Of a stretch of DNA of 64,000 nt, positions 1 to 13,100 are shown piece after piece. The stretch's first letter is position 1; each line of letters starts with the position of its first letter. The notes under the pieces are model-generated. The model searched no databases. It worked only from the letters and a program-made list of their open reading frames with translations, and was not told the origin of the DNA. The DNA is taken from NCBI RefSeq assembly GCF_037975245.1, contig NC_092575.1:25384841-25448840 (forward strand). Direction: 5' to 3'. The DNA is from Apostichopus japonicus. Taxonomy: Eukaryota > Echinodermata > Holothuroidea > Aspidochirotida > Stichopodidae. Position numbers and translations under genes: made by a program.

Positions 1-304
1 TATTCTCCCGGATGCCTTTGCGGAATAAAGGAGGATAAGGAATTGGGATCTAGGCCATGATAAGGATTCCATAAGCTGCAGCAAACACCGAGGCGGGTGC
101 TGCTCGACCAACCAATCAAGCCATCATCATCAAGGAGATTGAAAGTGATATAAATCAATTTAGATATCTTTGGTTAAATCAGTGTGTCTTTTACTCCGAG
201 CAAGCAGACGGAAGTATTGGGGTTCAATATATTAAACTTGATTCTCTTCTAGTTCAAAATCTAAACTGTTATGATGATGGCATACTCCTATTAGAGTCTA
301 TATT
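1..304. other. Intergenic DNA, no gene seen
   Basis: AT-rich sequence with no convincing exon, open frame or recognisable repeat before the inverted repeat that begins near 305. Confidence 0.5.
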
Positions 305-1050
305 AAGCCGCCCGTATGGAAAGCCATTTTAACATTCAATCGGGAGTTTTAGATATCTTAAATTGTTTTCTTAGTTTAGATATCTAAAATTATATTTTTG
401 ATATCTAAAATTAAATTCCAGATATCTTAAATTTAATTTGAGATATCTGAAATTTTATTTCAGATATCTGAAATTGACTTCGAGATATCTAAATAGATTT
501 GGAGATATCTGAAATTCTAATTAAGATATCTGAAATTGAGTTCGAGATATCCGAAATGTATTTCAGATATCTGAAATTTAACTTAAGATATCAAAAATTT
601 AATTCGAGATATCTGAAATTTAATTTCGGATATCTGAAATTCTAATTCGAAATATCTGAAATTGAATTCGAAATATCTGAAATGGTATTCGAGATATCTG
701 AAATGTATATGCAGAAGTTCAAAAAGGCGCAGAAAAGTGACAGTTCAAAAGGTACAGGGGGCTGCCATCGTCGCGTCGGCGTATGGGTGGGATTGAATAT
801 AGCTTGCTTGCTGGCTAACGTTAGGCCTGATATCAACTAGTTGTGGAATGAAGTCGAGATATCTGAAATTGAATTTCAGTTATCTGAAATTGAATTCGAG
901 ATATCTTAAATTGATTAAAAGATATCTACAATTATTTGTAGATACCTTAAATAAATTGGAGATATCTGTAATTTAATTTGAGATATCTGAAATTATTTCG
1001 AGATATCTGAATTTCCTTATTGAATGTTAAAACGGCTTTCCAGACGCCCA
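305..1050. mobile_element. Foldback-like non-autonomous element filled with GATATC minisatellite
   Basis: Two inverted arms bound the element. The left arm at about 310-340 and the reverse complement of about 1019-1049 share roughly 28 of 31 bases, including TGGAAAGCC and TTTTAACATTCAAT. Between them are dozens of ~20-bp units built on the palindrome AGATATCT followed by GAAATT-like spacers (about 345-700 and 850-1015). They flank a unique core at about 705-845. There is no transposase frame. Inverted arms around short tandem repeats suggest a non-autonomous foldback or MITE-like DNA transposon. I could not fix a target-site duplication. Confidence 0.6.
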
Positions 1051-1828
1051 GATGTTCTCCTATCTCAGGAAAAGTGCCACAATGCTGTAGGAAAACATCA
1101 TTTATAATAAGTTATCAATCAAGATCTGGTTTCTTGTGGCTTGCATGTTGAAGATCATGAATGGAAGCACATGAGGTACATTGGGTCAATTTAGGCAATT
1201 TTAGGTCTCCCAGGAGCAGCGTACGAGAATTGTTTACCACTGAGGAAGAGGTTTGTTTACAAGTGACGGAAACTTCCGGTTCAGATAGCCAAAAAATCTG
1301 CATGGTCATTATACGGAAAATTTATGGTGTCATGAAAGGCCAACTTGTCAGCTATCCGGTGATGGGTAGCGTTTAGCTAGTGAGAACCTCTATCTAGATT
1401 TAGAGACCCCCTTACTTTTGTGATTTAGTGTGTAAGTTAACGGGGCTTTTAATGGGCGTATGCTACCTGATATGAAAATTTGCAGGTGCCATGACAGGCC
1501 AAGCCCTCATCTATCATGTTGTGGGTAAGATATGCCAGTTAAAACCTTTTATCTTGGGCCTTGAGATGAGTGACAAACTTAGTCAATGGAACGATTAATT
1601 GCGGTACGACACCTACAATATCAGTTTAAAACTCTGAGGGCTGCCAACGGTGACTGAAATTCACAACCGTGGCCATCTTACTTTACAGTTATTAATTGGT
1701 GAAATTGGAGGTTGCTTCTTGGGTGGCAGGGGAGTTGTTGGTGGAGTTTGTTGCGAAGGGGGAGGGGGGGGGGTAACATGTTATACTGTCCAGGTGAGAG
1801 GTCTAAGGGAAGGGTGCCTGCCTTCCTG
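1051..1828. other. Intergenic DNA, no gene seen
   Basis: Short open frames only (for example plus 1161-1376 and 1650-1832), with no family resemblance and no matching splice structure. A G-run lies near 1760-1771. Confidence 0.4.
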
Positions 1829-2167
1829 TTAAAGGGTGTGAAGACTCACGCAAAATGAAACGAATGAGGTGTAACAGAAGTGTTAGACACCGCCATCGAT
1901 CCCAGAAAATACACACACAGCTTGCTACCGTCTGTAATTAGACACTAGTGGACAGTCAGTACATATAGCTGCGGTCACTACCCATAGCACATTGTATAAA
2001 CGATACAGCGATGGACAGTTCAGGTCCAGCTAAAGATAACAAGGTATCACGTTTCATTACTGTCTGCATTTTGTAGCAACACAAACAAAACGTCACTTGC
2101 AAGCAACAGAAAGTTAACCTTTTTGGATGGCCGCACGCGGTTCCCGGCGAGTCTTCAATGCCTTTAA
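1829..2167 (+). mobile_element. MITE family A, copy 1
   Basis: About 340 bp, closely similar to 46324-46698 and 53866-54203. The ends are inverted: TTAAAGG-x-TGAAGACTC on the left and GAGTCTTCAATGCCTTTAA on the right. The interior holds the shared blocks GAGGTGTAAC, AAGTGTTAGACA, ACAAGGTATCACGTT and GATGGCCGCACGCGGTT. There is no coding capacity, so it is a non-autonomous DNA transposon. The TTAA at both outer ends may be a target duplication or the tip of the terminal repeat. Confidence 0.75.
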
Positions 2168-3027
2168 GTAATCGTGTAATGGAGGTTAAACGGAGGTTGC
2201 TTAGATTCAAAATAGGGCTATATTTTGCAACTTATTAATACAATTTTGGAGAACTTTCAATCTTTCAGGCAGTACCGTATGCCACATGTATTTATGGTAC
2301 TTTAAACTTTGTTTGTAATATTCTGTCTGTGGGAGAGGCTGACCCCCCCCCCCCCCTACCTTAGAAGCACACATGGTTTCAGCCATGCTTACTGATATAT
2401 ACACACACAGAAGAAAAAGGAAACTTGCCTTCTATCTTTTAATATTTGTTTGTAACATTTATTGAATGTTTTTCATGATATGTACTTACAACACAGTACA
2501 CTAGGTCATTGCAAACAGTGTGTAAGATCACACCGTGTTTTGAATCAAAGTTCAAAAGTAAAAGCCGAAGATATTTGCTAACACTATTTAACATGTCTTC
2601 AACTTTGGTTGATTTAGGATTATACAGAACCAATGAGATGTATTAATCAGGTTAACAAGATTTGGAACATTCTATGAATTTGAATTACAGCTGTTTTTTT
2701 CTCCAAATGTATGGGGTTATCATCTGGATGACAGGGATGGCAGGGGGGGGGCAGAGTGAGAAGGATAATAATAAAAAAAAATAATAAAACAATCAGTTGA
2801 TTGGTGATACAACAACCACTGTACTTTCAATAAAGAGTATAACGCTGTGGGTTATTTATTAATTATTTATTAATATTACAACAGCTGGTTGCAACAAAGT
2901 ATTATAATTTCACAATGTCATATTTTACTTCTCTGATGGTCTTCTCATCTAATTACCAGGAAGCATTACGTGTCGGCTCTCCTGCTTCTATGGTTTATTT
3001 TATGTTATACATACATGACTAAGTGCA
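2168..3027. other. Intergenic DNA 3' of ZW10, no gene seen
   Basis: A poly(C) run at about 2341-2357, a poly(G) run near 2742-2750 and A/T-rich sequence. Antisense TTTATT words at about 2850-2875 and 2995 could serve as ZW10 polyadenylation signals if the 3' UTR is long. No open frame has supporting features. Confidence 0.35.
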
Positions 3028-3660
3028 TTGTTTTCCTTACTTGGTTTTGTGTTGCTTTATGTTACACATATCATGCTGAATCCATCTACTCTCCAATCCT
3101 GGTTCTATGTTGCTTTATGCTACACATATAAGACTGAGGACATCTGTTCTCCTTACTTGGTTTTGTGTTGCTCTATGTTATACATATATGGCTATCATGT
3201 GCAAGTGTTCTCCTCTCCTGGTTATATGCTGCTTCATGCTACACATATAAGACTGAAGACATCTGTTCTCCTCGCCTGGTTCTATGTTGCTTCATGCTAC
3301 ACATATAAGACTGAAGACATCTGTTCTCCTTACTTGGTTTTGTGTTGCACTATGTGATACATATATGGCTATTAAGTGCATCTGTTCTCCTTTCTTGTTT
3401 CTATGCTGCTTTATGTTACACATATAAGACTGAGGACATCTGTTCTCCTTTCTCCGTTTTGTGTTGCCCTATGTTGCTTAATGTTTTATATGGCTCGGTG
3501 CATCTGCTCTCCTCACCTGGTTATATGTTGCTTTATGATATACATATATATAGCTGAGTGAATGTGTTCCCCTTTCTTGGTTCTATGCTGCTTTATGTTA
3601 CATATATAAGACTGAGGACATCTGTTCTCCTTTCTCTGGTTTGACTTGCTTTATGTTGCT
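3028..3660 (-). repeat. Minisatellite, ~58-62 bp unit, derived from the ZW10 terminal exon
   Basis: About eleven degenerate units with the plus-strand core CATCTGTTCTCC recur near 3075, 3141, 3201, 3260, 3318, 3379, 3437, 3500, 3560 and 3619. The unit also contains TTGCTTTATGTTACACATAT. The unit at about 3650-3712 is part of the ZW10 coding end and stop codon, so the array is a run of copies of the last codons plus 3' flank. It may be transcribed as 3' UTR. Confidence 0.75.
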
Positions 3661-6600
3661 TTATGTTATACGTATATGGCTGAGTGCATCTGCTCTCCTC
3701 TCTGTGTTTTGGAACAGGGCCCTGATCATACCTTTGACTTGTAATGGCTCAAAGACATCTGCCAATGGACCCTGAAAATATAGAACAAGAAATGCAATCA
3801 CTACAATTTTTTTTTACAAGTTTTATGCATGGCTGAATTGTTATTGTTTGTGTTTACTAATAAAATATAGCTTAAAAATGAGAGGGAAAATGCCAAACAA
3901 ACATAGATTAGTCATGCTATATATTCAACATTCCAGAGCCGACTTTTAACAGATTATTCAGAATAACATAACCGTTTAGCAGTTCCAATAATGCTGAATC
4001 GCTGTACTTTGCTTTCTATGATTATTATCACTTCATTTGACGATATAAATTTGAAACGGTGAGAACAAGCAACCCTCGTAAAGCCGATACAAGTGAGTTG
4101 TTCTCAAGTTTACATTCATGTCGGTCCAAAGAGTAACCTTGCCCTGCTCTTACCTTCCCATCTGCCCACCTCTCGACAATGTCCTTCATGCTAGCCTCCA
4201 AGATGAACATCAGCTCCTCGAATCTTGTCCATTCTTTGATATGAACTGCTGTAATCCTGTTTAATAAGAAAAACAAGAATTCATTTCAGTGAAAGAAAAT
4301 AGTCCTTAAAATTTCACTGATCAGGGAAGCTCCTTTATCATCAAATAAACTGCCAAATTTTTGTAATCTGTTAGCAGAAGTTATGTTTTTTTCCCCCCCG
4401 CCAGGACAGACATTAGGGCGGGGAGTAAAGTTACCACAGTACAATCTGTTGTTAATGGGGGTGACTTTAGGAGAGAACCTGCCGATTTGTGGGCTATCGT
4501 TGACAAGTTTCAAAAGGACGGCTATTAAAGGAAACTTGTCCAGTTTGTCACATATTTTGGAATGACAAATTTGCCACACAAGATCAGAAAATGATCTTGA
4601 TAACCAACAGAGTTATATTTCCAGGAGTAATAAAAATTTTCTCTTGCAAAAAGGTGATCCTGAAACGACCACAGTTGAAATACAAGATACTGTGTAAGTG
4701 TGTATATATTTTAATGGGGTTCTCAACAATGTGGAATGCAATTATCTTCTCTGGACATGTCCCATTGTCTTCCCCATTGTCTTCTTGCAAATAATGATAA
4801 CTTACAATGGAATGGACCTTTCATGATAGACTACTGAATTACTAATTTTAAATAAACCCTCTATCAGTGACATGTCCAGCCTCCCCCCACCCTACATTCC
4901 CCCCTCCACTCCACCATGCAAATGATGTAACTACCACCCTGAATTTGTCACATAGTCTGCACAAGTCATAAAACAAATGTGGCTGCAAACACCAGAGAAA
5001 GCAACACTTCTATAAGTGACTGAGGAAGTTAAAATCAGCTCATGTGGCACTTCATTAAAAATAGAAGATTCTAAAAAGCAGGTTACAAAACTCTATATTA
5101 AAGTGTTTGATTTGCATGACTGGAATTCTTTTCCAATGACATTCACATCCTGTCAATGTATTTGTGATGTGTCAGGTGACACTTTTTTATCCTCCTGTTC
5201 AAACCTCATTACTGAATACTATGGGGATTTCATGGAGTCAAAAAAACAACATTACATTACATTATGCCCACTAATAATGCTGAGAATTGCACTAAACCTG
5301 CAGTTAAGTCAATTCAGTGGTACTTTACCTGCGAGTGCTTGGGCTTTAGTAGGTTAGGCACTTTGTCTTTGACCTTTGACAAGAGGTCGTGAAGCTGACG
5401 GGCATCATCGGCTGATATATCCTGCAAGAAAAAGAATCAAGAATCAGTGGATACTTGGTTGGCCCCATACTTATTTGGGTATTTGAGGGAAAAAAGAGTA
5501 AAACTAAAACCTGTAAAATGACCTAAGAGATAAACAGAAAAGAAGTTTCTAATCTTCTGGCTATTGTATTTACATCAGTTTGTCTACCCTGGTTTCTTTC
5601 GACAGGCCAGGGACGTTTTGTTGAGATTCATAAGTCTAGGGTTTAAGAGCCACATGAAAACATCAAAGTGTCCAGTAATTCTCAAGAGATGTTGCTTTCT
5701 TCAATGATATTATTTAGTACATCACATATTACAAAGGCACCGAGATTTCATACTAGTCAGAAAGCAAGGCCAGAGGTCAATGTATGGTAATTCTTTTAAT
5801 CAAAGGAACGGATAACCAATCAGATGGATGGGTGTGTGCCTCAAACTTTCTTTCCATTGAGCATTCCTCCTCTTCCAACTCATTGTCATACAGAACTATT
5901 GTGTTAACTGCACTACTTTTGATTCACAAGAATCAAAGATCAGGGGGTTAAAGGTCAAATGAAAACACTAAATGCAAAACCTACCTCCAGAGATGCAACT
6001 TTCTCAATGACGTCTTGCAATACAGCGCCGATCAGAGTTGCCATGGCTTTTATGAAGGTACTGCTGGGCAAGACATCAGACCAGACTGTATGCAGGAGAT
6101 TCAGCTGATGAAGGACCTGAATATTCATGAGAAATAATATTCATGTACATCTGAATCATAATCAAGTTTATCTGAATATTCATGTACATCTGAATAATAA
6201 TCAAGTTGATCTGAATATTCTTGACTAAAAACAGAACCAAAATAGTTTTACAAAGTTTTACAAAAGTTTTACAAATGAAATGTCAATGAAATTGGGATAT
6301 CAAGTTTTTATGGGATACAAAATTTCATGCATTGGAATTTGCTGTTAACAACAAGCTCATTTAAAAAAAGTAAACAAAATATACTTAACAGATGTGATAG
6401 CTTTCGAGGTATCCAATCATTTGTTAATACCACATAGCTTGGTCAGAGTAATGCAAATGTACACACCAATGCAAAGATACAGCTTTTAGAATGTAACAAA
6501 ATATCCAGTTGGAGAGGTTTCAGCAGGTTAGTCTAAGTTTTTGTTCCACAGAATATTATCTTGACTCATAGAAGACAATGTGTACAACCCAAATGACTCA

Positions 6601-9600
6601 CTTGCTTAACGGATTTCTCCGCATCTGGATAGACGTCGTCCGAGGAAACATCCTGGAAGCCCCTTGCCATGGCTAGGCTTTCTTTCAACTGATCTCTTTG
6701 GTTCCTCTGAAAAGTAAAAAAATATATAAACTGAAGGCATCACTGTTTTTTTTTTGTGATTAGCAAAGTTAATGTATTTGAATTTCCATCATTTTAAGTA
6801 CCATGCCTCATGTCACCTTCCCCCCTCCCATCCCACAGTGAACACTGGCAATGTTCAGTTCATATACTTAACGGCACAGAATTTAAATCCTTAAATTGAA
6901 AAGCTCTATCTTTGTTGACTTTCCATCATTCCAGCTCCCCATCCTTCATGACAACGACCCCCCCCCCTCCTTCCCCAACCCATTTATGAGCAATGTAAGG
7001 AGTTATTCTTGATTCAATACAAAGCAATCCATCTTCCAAGCATCACATCTCAGGGATAAATGTTAAAATTGGCCCAACCAGGGCATTAAATCTCATGGAT
7101 ATATGTTACTACCGGCCCAACCAGAGCATCCAATATCAGTGATATATGTTACTACTGGCCCAACCAGAGCATCAAATCTCAGCGATATATGTTACTACTG
7201 GCCCAACCAGGGCATCACATCTCAGGGATATATGCTACTACTGGCCCAACCAGGGCATCACATCTCAGAGATATATATATGTTACTACTGGCCCAACCAG
7301 AGCATCAAATGTCAGGGATATATTTTACTACTGGCCCAACCAGGGCATCACATCTCAGAGATATATGTATGTTACTACTGGCCCAAGCAGAGCATCAAAT
7401 CTGAGGGATATATTTTACTACTGGCCCATCCATCTCATAAATATATGTTACTACTGGCCCAACCACAGCATCCAATATCAGTGATATATGTTACTACTGG
7501 CCCAACCAGGGCATCACATCTCAGTGATATATGTTACTACTGGCCCAATCAGAGCATCAAATCTGAGGGATATATGTTACTACTGGCCCAACCAGAGCAT
7601 CAAATCTCATTGATATATGTTACTACTGGCCCAACCAGGGCATCACATCTCAGATATATATATATGTTACTACTGGCCCAACCAGAGCATCAAATCTCAG
7701 GATATATGTTACTACTGGCCCAACCAGGGCATCACATCTCAGAGATATATATATGTTACTACTGGCCCAACCAGAGCATCAAATCTCATTGATATATGTT
7801 ACTACTGGCCCAACCAGGGCATCACATCTCAGAGATATATATATGTTACTACTGGCCCAACCAGAGTATCAAGGATATATGTTACTACCGGCCTAACCAG
7901 ATATAAGTACAGGATCGCTCCAGATGGCTTTAGTCCTCGACTAATCCAGAGATGCAACTGCATGGTTGTGCTGGCTGAGACAACCATAAACACTAACACA
8001 AACTACAACCATCCATGAAGTGAGACAACCATAAACACTAACACAAACTAATAGCATTTTTTATAAAGCGCATACATATCCACCATTAACGGTGCTCAAG
8101 GCGCATCACAATATTACCCTGGTCAACGATGACCTGTAAAACATAGAGACAATCCCTCTGCATGGCAAGCACGTAAACAGCTCCGAGCTGACGGTTTCAT
8201 CTCACAGGTCCCCATTTATACACCTGGGTGAAGAGAGGCAATGGAGATAAAGTGCCCTGCCCAAGGACACAACGCAATGATCTGGCCAAGACTCGAACCT
8301 GCAATCCTTAGATCACAAGTCCACTCCCTTAACCACTTGACACAACGCTCTCTCAAACTACAACCATTCATGCAGTGAACCATCCACCCGGTATACCTAC
8401 AGTTCTGTCTTTACTTCTTCCTGTCGAAACTTACCATTTGGGATAAGAATACATCAGCAGCCATTCTGGTGAATGTCGGTACCAGGTCTACAAATGTGAT
8501 GATACTGTCCCTGAAGGGAGTTGGTAGGGTGTGTCTGCAGCGATGCCCTAGGGTCTTCAGATGGTGAGCTAGGTACATACAGTTATTGTGGAAGAGGGCA
8601 GTCACTTGTGGAAGGTCCCGCTGTCAGGCAAAAGTTTTACGAAAAGAAATGTTCTTAAATAGTCAAAACAGAGAGCTAAATTCAAATTCCCAAATTATTC
8701 TCAAGTACATGTGTAAAGAGATGGCCAATTAGGAACTAGAAAACGAAAACTTTTAATGGTTAAGATACCTGAACATATTCATAGTGTGGTAAGCCTTACA
8801 TGCTAATATACTGTACATGAACTTGTGCATACCAAAATGAAGAGGATTATCTATTGACTAATGCGACAATATATAAAGGAAGGTATCAGGAATCAGTTAT
8901 CGTGTTGACAAAGCATCAACCATTTAATTCACTGATAACGATTTTACAGTATAGAACTTTTATTCCAAATCCTATCTGAAATTTACTGTAGAGTTACTAG
9001 ACATAGATTGTACAAATAAAAGGAAATTTTGTGTTACCAATGCTGAGCTTGCAAATGCCTTTAAGATTTGTTAATATTGAGGAGGGCTCTACATGACAGT
9101 TTACATGCACTGTGAAATATTTTGACAACTTACAACTCATCTGCTATAAATCACAACACAAATTGCTAATTTGAGACCAATTGTGAAAACCTTTTGAACC
9201 ATTGAGCCAATTTGGCCACCATTTGAGATAACCTGTTGACCCCTTGAAGCTCATAGGGTGAAACTGGGTAATGGCAACTTGAGTGTGCTTAAAGCAATAC
9301 TACATATCAACTTTCCTTGAACTTTCCTGGATGACTGTATATTTTGTTAAAGACTTGTAGAGTCCCTTCACAAAACTGAACTGAACTTGACCAGACTATG
9401 TTCACCAAAAGAATATCATACCATTGGAGAATTGACATATTTATTGTAGCTTTAAATTTGGAGTTATCATGTTTAAAAGGTTTTCATACTTTGACACCTG
9501 TTGACCTCTACCAATTTGTACATAAAACATAGTTCTTAAAAAGTAAAGTAATTCAAAATAATGTTTGCAGTATAACATTAAAGTATGTTCATTTGAATGT

Positions 9601-9999
9601 TCACTTACTAATGTCTCCTTGTGGTAGGTTGGTACAATATCTACATACATTCCAAATAAATTCCTCACAGTACAGAATAGTGGGGCAGCCCTGAAAGAGT
9701 AAGCATCAATAATTGATTTTTGTTCTTAATTCTTCCAACTTCTCTTCTAAATCTCATTTTTCTCTTACAAGTAGAGATGTGTATAAATGTTTGTTGATAC
9801 CCTAAAGATCTGTGTGATCATCATTATCAGATTATTACATACATCAGCAAGGAATGACCAAGCAACTGGTAAAAACATGTTAAAACACAATCAACTCTAT
9901 GTGATTCTCTGGATGTATAACTATAATAAATTTTGTAATAAAATAATAATAATAATCATCATAAAAATAGTAATAATACTTATCATGATCATAATAACA

Positions 10000-10049
<50 letters not shown>

Positions 10050-10143
10050 TATGATAATAATAATAATATTAATAATAATAATAACAATAATAATAGTAAT
10101 AATCATCATCATCATCATAATAATGATAAAAATAATAATATTA

Positions 10144-10180
<37 letters not shown>

Positions 10181-13100
10181 TAACAATAATAATAATAATA
10201 AGATAACAACAATAATAATAATAATTATAATAATGATAATAATAATGGTACTAATAATAATGATAATGATTACAATAAATAATAATAATAATAAATAATA
10301 ATAACAACAACAATAATGTCATTAACACACAGGTGTTAATATAGGTATTTTTATATATTACTACTACTGTAGCTTCTTTGCAACAAATCAAAGATTCCTG
10401 CTTATCAATTCTGTAACCTTTGCTTGTGTCTCTTTGCACAAAATTTGGAAATATTTCCCAATTTATCCGTTACACATTACACGTAGCATCTGCCTCACCC
10501 TTTTGACGATGCCTGACGCAAAGTCTCCTCGGCCAGCTCCAGTAGGTCTTGCGTGCTCTTACTAATCTTGCAAGCAGGAAACTGAAAACCAAACAAGTCT
10601 GGCAAATAATGATTCCATTTCGACAAGCTTCATATATAAAACTTTACTTCCATTTACTGGGAGGGAACCCTTCTACTTGAAAACATACAAGCCATCTCTT
10701 GTATTCCTCCTCAAAGTTATACAATTGCATCCTACCATCACACGTAATTGGACTGCCCTTATGAGGATTATCTTTTGCACAGCAAAAATCCTATTTTATC
10801 TCTCACAAAGAGGGAAAATGCACCATCTGTGCAGGGTTCACATTCGATAACATTTGATATTGATCCCCTTGGAAAAATGTGACATTACGTACGAATTCAC
10901 TGATTTTTTTCTTCTCCGTTTTTCTTTTTCCAACTTCCACTGATGTATAAAGATCTTGCTTCATGAGGTCTCTGGCCATTACTAAGATCTCTTGGCACTG
11001 GAGAGAAGAGGAATTAAAACTGTAAAATGGCTTTAAAAAATGTTTATATAAATAAGTAAATTTTGCAAATTAATCACAACTAAAGAGCCCTAATGAGCTG
11101 GTGAGTATCATAAACCATATCTCCCCCCCCCCCCCCCGCAACTCCACATTCTAGGGCTAACTGATATGAGCACCTGAAACATTTCTCTATGTATGCCCAT
11201 CTAGCTTGTTGATAATCAAATAAATAAATATTATTTCCACATGTGTTTCTCTTTGTTAGCTGAAGAATGTTGAAGGTCACAACAATAATCTTATAAAATG
11301 TGGCGACATTTCCATTTTCTCCCACTGACCTGGCAAAATTTTATATAACTGATCAATTAGACATTAATTCATCAACAAATAAAGTAATACACCATATTTA
11401 TTTCTCATAAGCATAACAGGTGAATCCTACTTGGTACACTTGAAAACATTTGTTGTTGATGGCAAAATAAAGTTTTGATATCAAGAGGCACTAGGTCTGA
11501 CTTTAAGTCTAGAGATTATAAAAATACAAAGGAGCAAACCATCTTGGTAGCAAGGCAATGTGTCTGACTTCATTCAAATCAAAAGATTATAAAAAATACA
11601 AAGGAGCAAACCTTCTTGATAGCAAGGCACTCTGTCTGACTTCATTCAAATCAAAAAATTATAAAATACAAAGGAGCAAACCTTCTTCGTAGCAAGGCAC
11701 TGTGTCTGACTTCATTTAAATCAAAAGATTATAAAATACAAAGGAGTAAATGTTCTTGGTAGCAAGGCACTGTGTCTGACTTCATTTAAATCAAAAGATT
11801 ATAAAATACAAAGGAGCAAATGTTCTTGGTAGCAAGGCACTGTGTCTGACTTCATTTAAATCAAAAGATTATAAAAATACAAAGGAATAAACCTCCTTGG
11901 TAGTAAGGCAATCTGTCTGACTTCATTTAAATCAAAAGATTATAAAAATACAAAGGAGCAAACCTTCTTGGTAGCAAAATGAATGTTGACATTTTCTGCA
12001 TATTCAAGTAGAGGCTTCTCATGTCCAATGAAATCTGGAGTTGGGGAAAGTCAAGAAAATGTTTGTGGCAGATACGAGAAGAGAAAGTTGAGGTTAGTTA
12101 ATTGATGTAAAAAATGACCTAGAATATGGCTGGTCATAGCTTCAAGCCCAGGCTGGATAAAACAAGGTGGATTTCTTTTAAATTTGACAGAATTCCATGG
12201 TTCTCCAATCTGAAATGGTCTCCCAATTAGTTAAAAGATTCCACAATTAAACTTAATCTGTATTATGGATAGTCACCCAATGTGACGTGTAAGTTATAAG
12301 CCATTCGGCTTTTCCAACAGACACGTGGAGCTGCTTAGCATTGCAAACTGTCTTGCAGAACTTCCAAGTAAACCATCACATACTTGTAGTACATTAGTAC
12401 ACACTCTTACTACATATATATATATCTTAGGGGAACGTTACTACTGATGTTGACTATTCAAATCTTTTTATTAAACTTCACTGTTTACAGGGTTCATTTA
12501 GCATTATATCAATGACAGAACCAAAATGCTGAAAATGAAAACGATTTCAGATCACAAAGTTCTTATGCTTCCTGATAATTTATCCAGTGTTTTTGTTTTG
12601 AGCTCAGACAAAGTTTACTGACAGTACATTACATAATCTGTCAACAGGTTATACCTTTACCGGAGTAATTTCTGGCAAATAACACAGCACCTGCTAAAGA
12701 ACAAGACAGAACGGCTGAAAATCTGCTTAGAAACGCTTAGATTTATTTACCTAGTTTCCTCAGCGATTCCTCAAACTGCTGGGTGGCACTGATGGTTGTC
12801 TTATAGTCCTCCAGCTGTTTGAGAAGGAAACGAAATAGGAACAAAAAATTGAGAAAGAAGAAATGACGAAAGCATCTTTGAAAGGCTTGGTCTGTTAAAT
12901 TAGTAGAACTGACATATATGGATTCCTATTTTGGGCAAATCCTGAAACTTAAGGTCGTGTAACCCAGTGGTAGAAGCATAGTTTCATTTATCTTATTCTG
13001 ATTTCTCAGATACAAATAATATTTTTTTAAATATTGGAATGAAGAGCCAAACTTACATCTGCTGCTAAGGTTGGTATTGACGGCATTAGGCAGTGATTAA

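Noticed and set aside
4028-4153. Apparent C-terminal extension of the ZW10 frame after RWADGK
   Set aside because: A GTAAGAG donor follows the lysine codon at 4154, and the exon at 3771-3661 continues in phase with the conserved GPLA...[11 protein letters not shown] end, so 4028-4153 is intron.
7103-7792. 229-codon open frame, the longest in the window
   Set aside because: It is the ~43-bp minisatellite read through; other frames are open over the same copies and no start context or splice support exists.
9787-10206. Open frame encoding mostly isoleucine
   Set aside because: Translation of the (AAT)n microsatellite, open on both strands.
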